64,000 nucleotides of DNA from UBA11090 sp035560555. GTDB taxonomy: Bacteria > Spirochaetota > Spirochaetia > Treponematales > Rectinemataceae. Below are positions 32,881 to 40,048 of the stretch, piece by piece; positions within the stretch are counted from its first letter, which is position 1, and every line of letters starts with the position of its first letter. The translations under genes and the position numbers were made by a program. The stretch spans positions 53,302 through 117,301 of the forward strand of contig DATMZF010000029.1 in assembly GCA_035560555.1 (NCBI GenBank), in the 5' to 3' direction. The notes beneath the pieces are model-generated. The model had not been told where the DNA came from and made no database searches. It saw only the letters and a program-made list of their open reading frames with translations.

Positions 32881-34404
32881 ATGAACCTGCCTCTGCGTAT
32901 CCTGATAGTCGATGATTCGGAAGATGATGCCAACCTCATTCTGAGAGCCTTGCACTCAGGCGGCTATGACACAGTTTCCGAAGTGGTGGATTCTTCGGAT
33001 GACATGCTCGGCGCCCTGGAACGCCGGACCTGGGACGTGATCACTTCCGACCATGCCATGCCGCATTTCAACGCCCCGGCGGCGCTCAAGCTAGCCGCGC
33101 AACTGCGCCCTATCGTGCCCTTCATCATTGTCTCGGGAGAGATTGACCTCAATCTTGCCGTCTCGCTCATGAGGGATGGAGCGAAAGACTACATAGCAAA
33201 GCAGGAGCTGCCGCGATTGGCGCCGGCCATCGAGCGCGAACTCCATGAAGTCAAGCTGCGCAAGGAAATTCAAAATATCGAGAGCGCCTTAAAACGTTCG
33301 GAAACCCGCTACCGGAGGCTTTTCGAGACCGCCGAGGACGGAATATTGATTCTCGATGCGGAAACGGGCCAGATACTCGACGTGAATCCATTCCTGATCA
33401 GGATATTGGGGTATTCCAAGGATGATTTCCTCGGAAAAATGTTGTGGGACATCGGTTTCTTCCACGACGAAGAAGAGTCGAAAAGAGCTTTCGCGGAACT
33501 GCAGAACAAAGGGTATATCCGTTACGAAAACCTGCCCCTCGAGACAAGTAGCGGAAAAAAGATATCCGTCGAATTCGTCAGCAATACCTATGTCGTCAAC
33601 GACATGAAAGTGGCCCAGTGCAACATACGGGACATCTCCGAGCATGTGCTGGACGGAAAGGAAATCAGCAAGCTCAACGCGGAGCTGGAACAGCGCGTGC
33701 TTGAACGCACGCACCAGCTCGAGGCCCTTAACAAGGAACTGGAAACCTTCAACTATTCGGTGTCCCACGATCTGCGCGTACCCCTTCGACGCATCATGGC
33801 CTACACGGAAGCCTTGAAGGAAGAGCTCAACCAAACGCTGAGCGCCGAGAGCGGCGAACTGATCGAGAAAATCCGTTCCTATACGCAGCGAATGGATAAC
33901 CTCATAAGCGCTTTGCTGGACTTGTCTCGCCTCTCGCGCCGCCCGCTCGAACGGAATGCCGTGGATCTGAGCGTCATAGCGCATATAATCGCGAACGAAC
34001 TGACGCAAAGCCAACCCGAACGCAAGGTGGCCTTCACCATCGCCGATGGCATCAATGTCAATGGAGACGCCCTGCTGTTGCGCAGCGTGCTGGAAAATCT
34101 ATTCGGCAACGCCTGGAAATATACTTCGCACCACGCCACCGCGAATATTGAATTCGGCGTCGCGCCGCAGGCCGATGGCAGCGAAGCGTATTTTCTGCGC
34201 GATGACGGCGCCGGCTTCGACATGGCCTACGCCGACAAGCTGTTTGGCGCGTTCCAGCGCCTGCACAGCGAAAAAGAGTTCCCCGGCATCGGCATTGGCC
34301 TCGCGACCGTGCAGCGGATCATCAACCGTCACAACGGACGCGTATGGGCCGAAAGTGTCGTGGAGAAAAGCACCACGTTCTATTTCACGCTCGGCAAGGA
34401 ATAG
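32881..34404 (+). CDS. Receiver-PAS-histidine kinase hybrid sensor
   Basis: A 507-residue signalling protein. Residues 1-125 are a response-regulator receiver (ILIVDDSEDD acidic pair, SDHAMPHF phospho-Asp loop, AKDYIAK Lys). Residues 135-260 are a PAS domain (YRRLFETAEDGILILDAETG). After a coiled-coil (EISKLNAELEQRVLERTHQLEALNKELE) comes the kinase: HisKA with NYSVSHDLRVPLRR, N box NLFGNAWKYTS, D box DDGAGFDMAY and G box GIGIGLATV. No membrane helix is present, so it acts in the cytosol. No partner regulator gene is adjacent. AAGGAAA before the ATG at 32881 supports this start over the upstream ones. Confidence 0.9.
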   Translation: MNLPLRILIVDDSEDDANLILRALHSGGYDTVSEVVDSSDDMLGALERRTWDVITSDHAMPHFNAPAALKLAAQLRPIVPFIIVSGEIDLNLAVSLMRDGAKDYIAKQELPRLAPAIERELHEVKLRKEIQNIESALKRSETRYRRLFETAEDGILILDAETGQILDVNPFLIRILGYSKDDFLGKMLWDIGFFHDEEESKRAFAELQNKGYIRYENLPLETSSGKKISVEFVSNTYVVNDMKVAQCNIRDISEHVLDGKEISKLNAELEQRVLERTHQLEALNKELETFNYSVSHDLRVPLRRIMAYTEALKEELNQTLSAESGELIEKIRSYTQRMDNLISALLDLSRLSRRPLERNAVDLSVIAHIIANELTQSQPERKVAFTIADGINVNGDALLLRSVLENLFGNAWKYTSHHATANIEFGVAPQADGSEAYFLRDDGAGFDMAYADKLFGAFQRLHSEKEFPGIGIGLATVQRIINRHNGRVWAESVVEKSTTFYFTLGKE

Positions 34405-34414
34405 ACTCCCGCCT

Positions 34415-35320
34415 TCACGCTCCGCCGGATTTCCCGATCGGCACCTGCGAGAGGATCGCGGCGGCGAGCATGAGGGCTCCGCCCGCGAAGAGACGAAGCG
34501 TGGCGGGCTCGCCTAGGAGGAGAACGCCGCCTATGGCGCCGAAAAGGCCTTCCATGGCGAGGAGTATGGACGCGTGAGCGGGGGGCGAAGTCCGCTGCGC
34601 GACGATCTGCAGGGTAAACGCCACGCCGCAGGAAAAGAGACCACCGTAGAGGATAGGAATGGCGGCCGATAGGACACCTTCGTAGGGCCTGGGCTCGAAG
34701 ATGAGAGAGGCGGCGAAGCTTAAAAGGCCGCATATGGCGAACTGTCCGGCCGACAGCTCGACGGGATCGATCGTGGAAGCGAAGTGGTCGATCACGAGTA
34801 TATGGAAGGCCCAGAACAGAGAGCCGGCGAGGACGAGGATATCGCCGGGCGCCATCCTGAAACCGCCGCCCACCGTTATTATATAGAGACCCACCACCGA
34901 GACGATCGCCGCAAGGTAGTCCTTGACCCCGGTTTTCCGGCCGAACAGCGAGCCGATGAGCGGGACGATGACGACATAGAGGCTCGTCACGAAAGCGGCG
35001 TTGCTGGCGGTCGTGGTGACGAGCCCTACCTGCTGGAAGCTTGATCCGATGAACATGACGCTTCCCGCGAGAACGAAGGGGAGCGACCGTCGAAGCCTCG
35101 ATCCTGGCGAGACTCGGCGGAGGCCCATGCCCCCATCCTTCCTTCTGTGGCGTATGAGAGGAAGGAGGACGAGGGCGCCTATCGCGTAGCGCACCGCGTT
35201 GAACGCGAAAGGTCCCAGATCGTCCATGCCGATCCGCTGCGCGACGAAGGCGAATCCCCATATCGCCGCGGTGAGAAGCAGCAGGGCGTCGGAGTAGAAA
35301 ACGGATACCGATTGCTTCAT
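34415..35320 (-). CDS. EamA/DMT-family transporter
   Basis: A 301-residue membrane protein with ten predicted helices in two EamA repeats. Family marks are LLTAAIWGFAFVAQRIGM at the N-terminus, PFAFNAVRYAIGALVLLP in helix 2, NAAFVTSLYVVIVPLIG, and the second repeat SILLAMEGLFGAIGGVLLLGEP. Members mostly export or exchange metabolites; the substrate is not predictable. AGGGA lies before the ATG at 35320. The gene converges on the kinase gene with only 10 nt between them and is divergent from the M20 hydrolase. Confidence 0.88.
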   Translation of the reverse strand: MKQSVSVFYSDALLLLTAAIWGFAFVAQRIGMDDLGPFAFNAVRYAIGALVLLPLIRHRRKDGGMGLRRVSPGSRLRRSLPFVLAGSVMFIGSSFQQVGLVTTTASNAAFVTSLYVVIVPLIGSLFGRKTGVKDYLAAIVSVVGLYIITVGGGFRMAPGDILVLAGSLFWAFHILVIDHFASTIDPVELSAGQFAICGLLSFAASLIFEPRPYEGVLSAAIPILYGGLFSCGVAFTLQIVAQRTSPPAHASILLAMEGLFGAIGGVLLLGEPATLRLFAGGALMLAAAILSQVPIGKSGGA

Positions 35321-35518
35321 GTGTTCCCTATCAACAGTGTAATGGCGTTCCACTTTCGCTTTTTCCCGCCCGCGATGGGCGGCATCGCGAAAGCGAAGAT
35401 TTCCGACGCATCATAGCATCGAATATACAAGGAAAAGCAAGCGCGAAGACCCAAATCCCATGTTTTTCATCGGATGGCGCCGTCGAATTCGCGTCTCCCT
35501 CCCCATGAAAACCCCGTC

Positions 35519-35546
35519 TTGACGAGTCGTCTCCAGGTACTTTATT
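35519..35546 (+). promoter_or_regulatory. Probable promoter of the M20 hydrolase gene
   Basis: TTGACG (35519-35524), 16-nt spacer, TTTATT (35541-35546); the ATG is at 35616. The match is moderate. Confidence 0.45.
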
Positions 35547-35615
35547 ACAGAAGGGATCGCATCGGTGGCATCTGCCGGTTAATGGCGAAAAACCCTAGCC
35601 CAAAGGAAGCATCCC

Positions 35616-36818
35616 ATGAATCTTGAAAAAATCGTTGGCTTATCCAAGGAAATCGAGAAAGATCTGATCGCCTTGCGGCACGACATACATGCCCACCCCG
35701 AGCTCGGCTGGAAAGAAGTCGAAACCTCTAAAAAAATTGAGTCCCTCCTTGAGGGGCTTGGATGCGAAAACATCAAAAGGGGATTCGGCGGCACTGGATC
35801 CGGCGTGGTGGCCGATATAGCGGGCTCGCTGCCGGGCCCCTGCGTCGCTCTCAGGGCGGACATCGACGCCTTGCCGATACAAGAGGCCAACGATGTACCT
35901 TACGCGTCCACCGTCGATGGAGTCATGCACGCCTGCGGACACGACGCGCACGCCGCGATTTTGATCGGCGCCGCCCGGATACTGAGCGCCATGAAGGACA
36001 GCATCCCCGGCAGAGTCCGCCTCATCTTCCAGCCCGCCGAGGAGACGGGGATACGTTCGGGCGCCCCAAAGCTCATCGAGGAAGGTGTCCTGGATGGGGT
36101 GAGCGCGATCGGCGGACTGCATGTGATGTCGGAGCACCCCGCGGGCGTGCTGGGAATAAAGAAAGGCCCGCTGATGGCCTCCGCCGACATATGGGAAGTG
36201 GCGATCCAGGGGCAGGGTGGCCACGGCGCGATGCCGCACAAGTCGATCGACCCCACCATCGCCGCCAGCTACATCATCTCGATGCTCCAGACGGTGGTGA
36301 GCCGCGAGATCAATCCCCTGGAAAGCGTCGTCATCAGCGTGGGAAAGGTGGAGACGGGAAGCGCCCCGAACGTCATTCCCGACAAAGCCCTGATAACCGG
36401 CAACGTGCGGACGACCGACCGGAACACCCGCTCCGAGATGGAATCGCGCATGGGAAGAATCATCAAGGGCGTTTCCGACGCCCTGCGCTGCGCCTCCGTC
36501 CTCACCTACACGCAGATATACGGGGTGACGGTGAATGATCCCGAACTGACGGAACTCATGGTGGACACGGCGACCGACCTGCTCGGCGAAAAAAACATAA
36601 AAGAGATCCCCATCGCGATGGGTTCGGAAGACTTCAGCTACTATGGCGAAAAAATTCCGGCGGTCTTCGCCATGCTCGGCATCAACGATCCCGCCAAGGG
36701 GACCGACAAGCCGCACCATTCGCCCCATTTCAACGCTGGCGACGATCAGCTTGCCCGGGGCGCCGCGCTTCTCGCCGGATTCGCGCTGAACTATCTTTCG
36801 AAGCATGGTGAGGCGTGA
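35616..36818 (+). CDS. M20D-family amidohydrolase/peptidase
   Basis: A 400-residue metallo-hydrolase like IAA-amino-acid and N-acyl-amino-acid hydrolases. The metal-ligand set is present: RHDIHAHPEL near residue 22, HACGHDAHAA near 106 (Cys-His-Asp), PAEE near 143, GLHV near 169, and SEDFS near 338; the dimerisation domain starts at GQGGHGAMPH. It splits amide bonds of N-acyl amino acids or small peptides in the cytosol. AAGGAAG precedes the ATG. No neighbour points to the substrate. Confidence 0.92.
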   Translation: MNLEKIVGLSKEIEKDLIALRHDIHAHPELGWKEVETSKKIESLLEGLGCENIKRGFGGTGSGVVADIAGSLPGPCVALRADIDALPIQEANDVPYASTVDGVMHACGHDAHAAILIGAARILSAMKDSIPGRVRLIFQPAEETGIRSGAPKLIEEGVLDGVSAIGGLHVMSEHPAGVLGIKKGPLMASADIWEVAIQGQGGHGAMPHKSIDPTIAASYIISMLQTVVSREINPLESVVISVGKVETGSAPNVIPDKALITGNVRTTDRNTRSEMESRMGRIIKGVSDALRCASVLTYTQIYGVTVNDPELTELMVDTATDLLGEKNIKEIPIAMGSEDFSYYGEKIPAVFAMLGINDPAKGTDKPHHSPHFNAGDDQLARGAALLAGFALNYLSKHGEA

Positions 36819-36835
36819 GGGCTGACCTCGAGGCG

Positions 36836-37543
36836 CTATCGCGCTTTTTCAAATGTCTTGCGCCGCCCATCCTTGCCCGACTCGACGAGGAGGCCGGCGC
36901 GACAGAAGCAGTAGAGCATCTTGCGGGCGCGTTCGGTCCCGATGCCGAGCGTTTCGCCGAGAGCCGCCGAGCTCCAGGGCGGCGCGAGGTTTTCCGGAAT
37001 GAGGGCGAGCCATTGATCCCGGGCGTTGAAGGAGCGCGATGAGACAACCTCGAGGAGTTCCCTGTCGATGGTCCTGTCGCCCTTGCGCCACCAGGACCCC
37101 GTGCCATCGCGGACCTTGGTTTCGACGCTTCTCACGACAAGTATCTCGACCGCGACATTTCGGGTAGCGACGAACTCGGGCGCATGCACGAGTTCGTCGA
37201 AGAGACTGTACAGGTCGCCTCGCTTTGGGCTCCTGCGGACGGAGACGAGTTCGTTCGTCTCGGGATCGAGTCTGCGCAGTTGACGTTCCGCCGAAATGGG
37301 GTACACGACGCGCACGCGGTGGCCTTTGCCGGCGAGTTCGAGGACTTTCGGCCTGAGCTGGCCAAGGTGTCCGGTCTGCACCTCGACAAGTTCGCCGTCG
37401 GCGCGCAGGAGGTCGACCACCTTGCCTTCGACCAGAACTTCCAGGCGATCGCCTGGCTCGGCGAGGTACTCCTTCAGCTGTTCATGGAGGCTGTATTCGG
37501 AATAGAGGTTGATGCCCGCCCGCTCGGCGACGATAGATCCCAT
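36836..37543 (-). CDS. Uncharacterised protein with PD-(D/E)xK nuclease-like N-terminus
   Basis: A 235-residue protein. Residues about 10-90 read LHEQLKEYLAE, then EVLVEGKVVDLLRADGELVEVQTGHLGQLRPKV and VRVVYPI, which fit the helix, hairpin and ExQ catalytic line of the PD-(D/E)xK endonuclease fold (D, then E and Q). The rest has polar helices and a C-terminal winged-helix-like stretch (GIGTERARKMLYCFCRAGLLVESGKDG). A role in DNA handling is inference. The frame continues upstream to 37618 but those residues come from an AraC remnant; ATG 37543 is the better start, with no convincing ribosome site. Confidence 0.6.
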   Translation of the reverse strand: MGSIVAERAGINLYSEYSLHEQLKEYLAEPGDRLEVLVEGKVVDLLRADGELVEVQTGHLGQLRPKVLELAGKGHRVRVVYPISAERQLRRLDPETNELVSVRRSPKRGDLYSLFDELVHAPEFVATRNVAVEILVVRSVETKVRDGTGSWWRKGDRTIDRELLEVVSSRSFNARDQWLALIPENLAPPWSSAALGETLGIGTERARKMLYCFCRAGLLVESGKDGRRKTFEKAR

Positions 37544-37730
37544 GGCCGTAAGTATGCACGATGTGGCCGAAAGAGCCAATCTCCCGCTACCCGCCCAGGA
37601 GCGACAGGCTTCATCCACAGGCTTCCTTCCTATGTATTCCCGGAAGGTGATGTGGAGCTCCTTCTTGAAGCAATACGCGAGATTTGAGGGGGAACATCTT
37701 CACATAGTCCGCGAGGGCCTTCAGGGTCAT
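37544..37730 (-). pseudogene. AraC-family regulator remnant (helix-turn-helix)
   Basis: On the minus strand, MTLKALADYVKMFP (from 37730) resembles the first helix of an AraC DNA-binding domain. One frame later come CFKKELHITFREYIGRK, then VDEACRSWAGSGRLALS, the recognition-helix region and the second half of the same domain. The pieces are in different frames, with a frameshift near 37660, and the end runs into the start of the nuclease-like gene. No effector domain remains. Confidence 0.55.
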
Positions 37731-37803
37731 CGTGCCGTTCAATTTCCCGATACAACCAATCGACATCCCGCGGACGACAAACCTTCCCGCGGGGGTTGTG
37801 CCG

Positions 37804-38607
37804 CTATATCAGCACCCGCGCCCCCGAGGACTCGAGGCGGTGTCGACATTGGTCGGGAATGCCGGAGTCGGTCACCACGCCGGCGATGAGAGAAAGGTCG
37901 GAACAGATCGTGGCAGCGTGCGAAACCCCGAATTTCGAGGAGTCGGTGAGAATCCAGGCTTTCGCCCCGCACTCGGCGCAGCGATCCAGAATCGCGCGGG
38001 AAACTTCGGCCCTCGGGATATCGTTCAGCATGAAGCCGTCGGCTATCGTGAATCCGGAAACGCCGATGAAAGCCTTCGAGAATCCTATCGCGCGTATCGC
38101 CTCGCAGACGCCTGGGCCGACAAGACTCTCGCTTTCCTCCTGGTAGACGCCGCCCAGAACGATCACCCGAACCTTCGAGCCGCGAAACAGGCGGGCGATG
38201 AAGAGGTTCGTGGTTATCACCGTCAGCCCCTGCACTCCCTTGATGCGCCCGGCGAACATGGCGTTGGCCGATCCCGCCTCTATGAGGATCGTGTCGCCCG
38301 GCTCGACCAAGGCCGCCGCCCTGTTCGCGATCGCCTGCTTTTCCGCGTAATGGACATGCATGCGGAAGGGAATATCGTCTCCCGTGTAGACGCGGGCTTC
38401 GCCGTGGAATCGCTGGATTACGCCCTGACGCTCGAGCTCGTCGAGGCTCTTCCGGATCGATACTCCCGAGACATTGAATTCAGTCGCCAGGTCAGCGACC
38501 CGGCAGCTTCCCGCCTTGAACACCGCGTCCCGCACGGCATTGACTATTTCTTTGTTTCCAAGCTTCCCGCGTGCCCGAGGCTTTCCTTTCTTTTCGCTAG
38601 CGTTCAT
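37804..38607 (-). CDS. DeoR-family transcriptional regulator
   Basis: A 267-residue DeoR-type repressor. A winged helix (residues about 30-75, VADLATEFNVSGVSIRKSLDELERQGVIQRFHG) precedes a sugar-phosphate isomerase-like sensor: LVEPGDTILIEAGSANAMFA, LTVITTNLFIA, VIVLGGVY, GFSKAFIGVSGFTIADGF and LTDSSKFG. Such regulators respond to phosphorylated sugars. It is the last gene after the GRE1 operon, in the same direction, 76 nt after UPF0303, so it probably controls that operon. A weak ribosome site precedes the ATG. Confidence 0.9.
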   Translation of the reverse strand: MNASEKKGKPRARGKLGNKEIVNAVRDAVFKAGSCRVADLATEFNVSGVSIRKSLDELERQGVIQRFHGEARVYTGDDIPFRMHVHYAEKQAIANRAAALVEPGDTILIEAGSANAMFAGRIKGVQGLTVITTNLFIARLFRGSKVRVIVLGGVYQEESESLVGPGVCEAIRAIGFSKAFIGVSGFTIADGFMLNDIPRAEVSRAILDRCAECGAKAWILTDSSKFGVSHAATICSDLSLIAGVVTDSGIPDQCRHRLESSGARVLI

Positions 38608-38649
38608 GTGACCATCCGGATACGATACTCTGGAAAATGCCTCGGGCCT

Positions 38650-38691
38650 GTCAAGCCCCGCCGGCTTGACGAGCCCCGCGGGCTCAAGCCG
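38650..38691 (-). promoter_or_regulatory. Two mutually exclusive stem-loops after the UPF0303 gene
   Basis: GTCAAGCC/GGCTTGAC (38650-38657, 38663-38670) is a perfect 8-bp stem. CGGCTTG/CAAGCCG (38662-38668, 38685-38691) with an inner AGCCC/GGGCT pair uses the same bases, so the two cannot coexist. The second contains the UPF0303 stop codon. This looks like an attenuator ahead of the DeoR gene. Confidence 0.5.
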
Positions 38692-39154
38692 TCAGATGAC
38701 GCCGAAGCGCCTCTATCACCATGCGGTGATCCTCGTTGTCGGCGAGACCGGAAACGGTCGCCGTTCCCACGACCCCGACGCCGCGGATGCGTATGGGGAC
38801 GGCTCCGCCCGAAGACGCGTACTCCGCTTTCGACAATCCATACTTTTCTTCCAGCGATATCCCTTTTTGCCTCAGCGTCATCGCTATATAGAATGAGCTC
38901 CGGTGGAAGCGCAGCACGACCCGGTTCTTGCGCGCGATCCACTGGTCGTTGTCCGGGCTGCTGCCCGGCAGGGCGGCGTGAAACAGCGTCTGCCCATTCA
39001 GGCTGATGTCGATGGCTATGGGAAGGGAATCGCGCCTCCCCGAAGCGACGAGGTCCTGTCCTATCAGCCAGGCGTCCTCAAAGCCGAAGCTCGCGAACTG
39101 GAGATCTTCGAACTCCGCGTCGATCTGGGCGATCGCGGCATCGTAGTCCGTCAT
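38684..39154 (-). CDS. UPF0303 family protein (HbpS/PduO-C-like, heme-degrading-domain type)
   Basis: A 156-residue protein matching the UPF0303 pattern: LPIAIDISLNGQTLFHAALPG near residue 45, SPDNDQWIARKNRVVLRFHRSSFYIA, then SGGAVPIRIRGVGVVGTATVSGLADNEDH at the C-terminus. The fold is that of HbpS/GlcG and the PduO C-terminal domain, which bind heme or corrinoids; the activity in UPF0303 is unknown. Its ATG overlaps the stop codon of the AroE-like gene (ATGA), so it is co-translated. PduO-like domains are linked to diol metabolism, which suits the GRE context. Confidence 0.85.
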   Translation of the reverse strand: MTDYDAAIAQIDAEFEDLQFASFGFEDAWLIGQDLVASGRRDSLPIAIDISLNGQTLFHAALPGSSPDNDQWIARKNRVVLRFHRSSFYIAMTLRQKGISLEEKYGLSKAEYASSGGAVPIRIRGVGVVGTATVSGLADNEDHRMVIEALRRHLTA

Positions 39155-40014
39155 GACAGCGCCTCTTCCAGGGCCTTGAGCATGACCCCCTTGTCCGGCT
39201 TGAGCCCAGTCCACATCGTGATGTTGAGCGCGGCCTGGTTGATCAGCATCCGCATGCCGCTCTGCCACCGCGCGCCGCGCAGCTCGGCTTCGTGGAGAAA
39301 GGGCGTGAAGGCCGGGTTGGGGATGACGTCCTGGACATACATGTCCTTCGTGACGCTGCCGTAGTCGATGTTGGGCTTGTCCGCGACGTTGGGATAGAGA
39401 CCGATGGAGGTGGCGTTGACGAGGATGTCCGTGCCCGCGGGAATTTTGAAGGCATCCACCCAGGGCACGTAATCAACCGCCACCTTGGTGTTTTCCTTGA
39501 GGATTCTCACAAGGCTCTCGCCCAGGGCCATGTCCTTGGGGATGTTGACGATGGTCAGGCGGCGGGCGCCGGCCAATGCCAGTTCGACGCAGATAGCCCG
39601 CGAGGCGCCGCCGGCGCCCAGCACCACCGCGGCCTTGCCCTTGGGGTCGATGCCGGCGTTTTCAAGGGCGATCATGAAGCCCTGGCCGTCGGTGTTTTCG
39701 CCCGTCAGCACGCCGTCGTCGTTGATGATGGTGTTGACCGCGCCGATCAGCGCCGCGCTCGGCGCCACTTTGTCGATATACTTGAGGACCTCGATCTTGT
39801 GCGGGATGGTGCAGTTGATGCCTCTGAACTTCATGGCCTTCAGGCCGACGATAGCCTCGCCCAGCTTGCCCTGATCGACATCGATGGTCAAAAAGCGCCA
39901 GTTTTCCAGCCCTAGGTCGCGGAAAGCCGCTTCCTGTATGACGACGCCGGGATTCTCGGCCGCCGGATGCCCGAAAACGCCGACCAAGTGGTCCAGATAA
40001 TCCTGCTCTTTCAT
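39151..40014 (-). CDS. Shikimate dehydrogenase-family protein, atypical substrate site
   Basis: A 287-residue AroE-like oxidoreductase. The catalytic Lys is in FRGINCTIPHK (residue about 71), the Asp in GENTDGQGF, the cofactor loop is VLGAGGASRAI, and QSGMRMLINQAA is the family C-terminal helix. However, the Ser-x-Ser substrate motif near the N-terminus is missing: FGHPAAENPGVVIQEAAF stands where SxSPxxHN should be. A substrate other than shikimate is therefore likely. AAGGAGAG precedes the ATG. It sits within the GRE1 operon, so it probably oxidises or reduces a pathway intermediate. Confidence 0.85.
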   Translation of the reverse strand: MKEQDYLDHLVGVFGHPAAENPGVVIQEAAFRDLGLENWRFLTIDVDQGKLGEAIVGLKAMKFRGINCTIPHKIEVLKYIDKVAPSAALIGAVNTIINDDGVLTGENTDGQGFMIALENAGIDPKGKAAVVLGAGGASRAICVELALAGARRLTIVNIPKDMALGESLVRILKENTKVAVDYVPWVDAFKIPAGTDILVNATSIGLYPNVADKPNIDYGSVTKDMYVQDVIPNPAFTPFLHEAELRGARWQSGMRMLINQAALNITMWTGLKPDKGVMLKALEEALS

Positions 40015-40048
40015 GCTTCTCTCCTTATTGGGTGCCCTTGGGCGCCGA

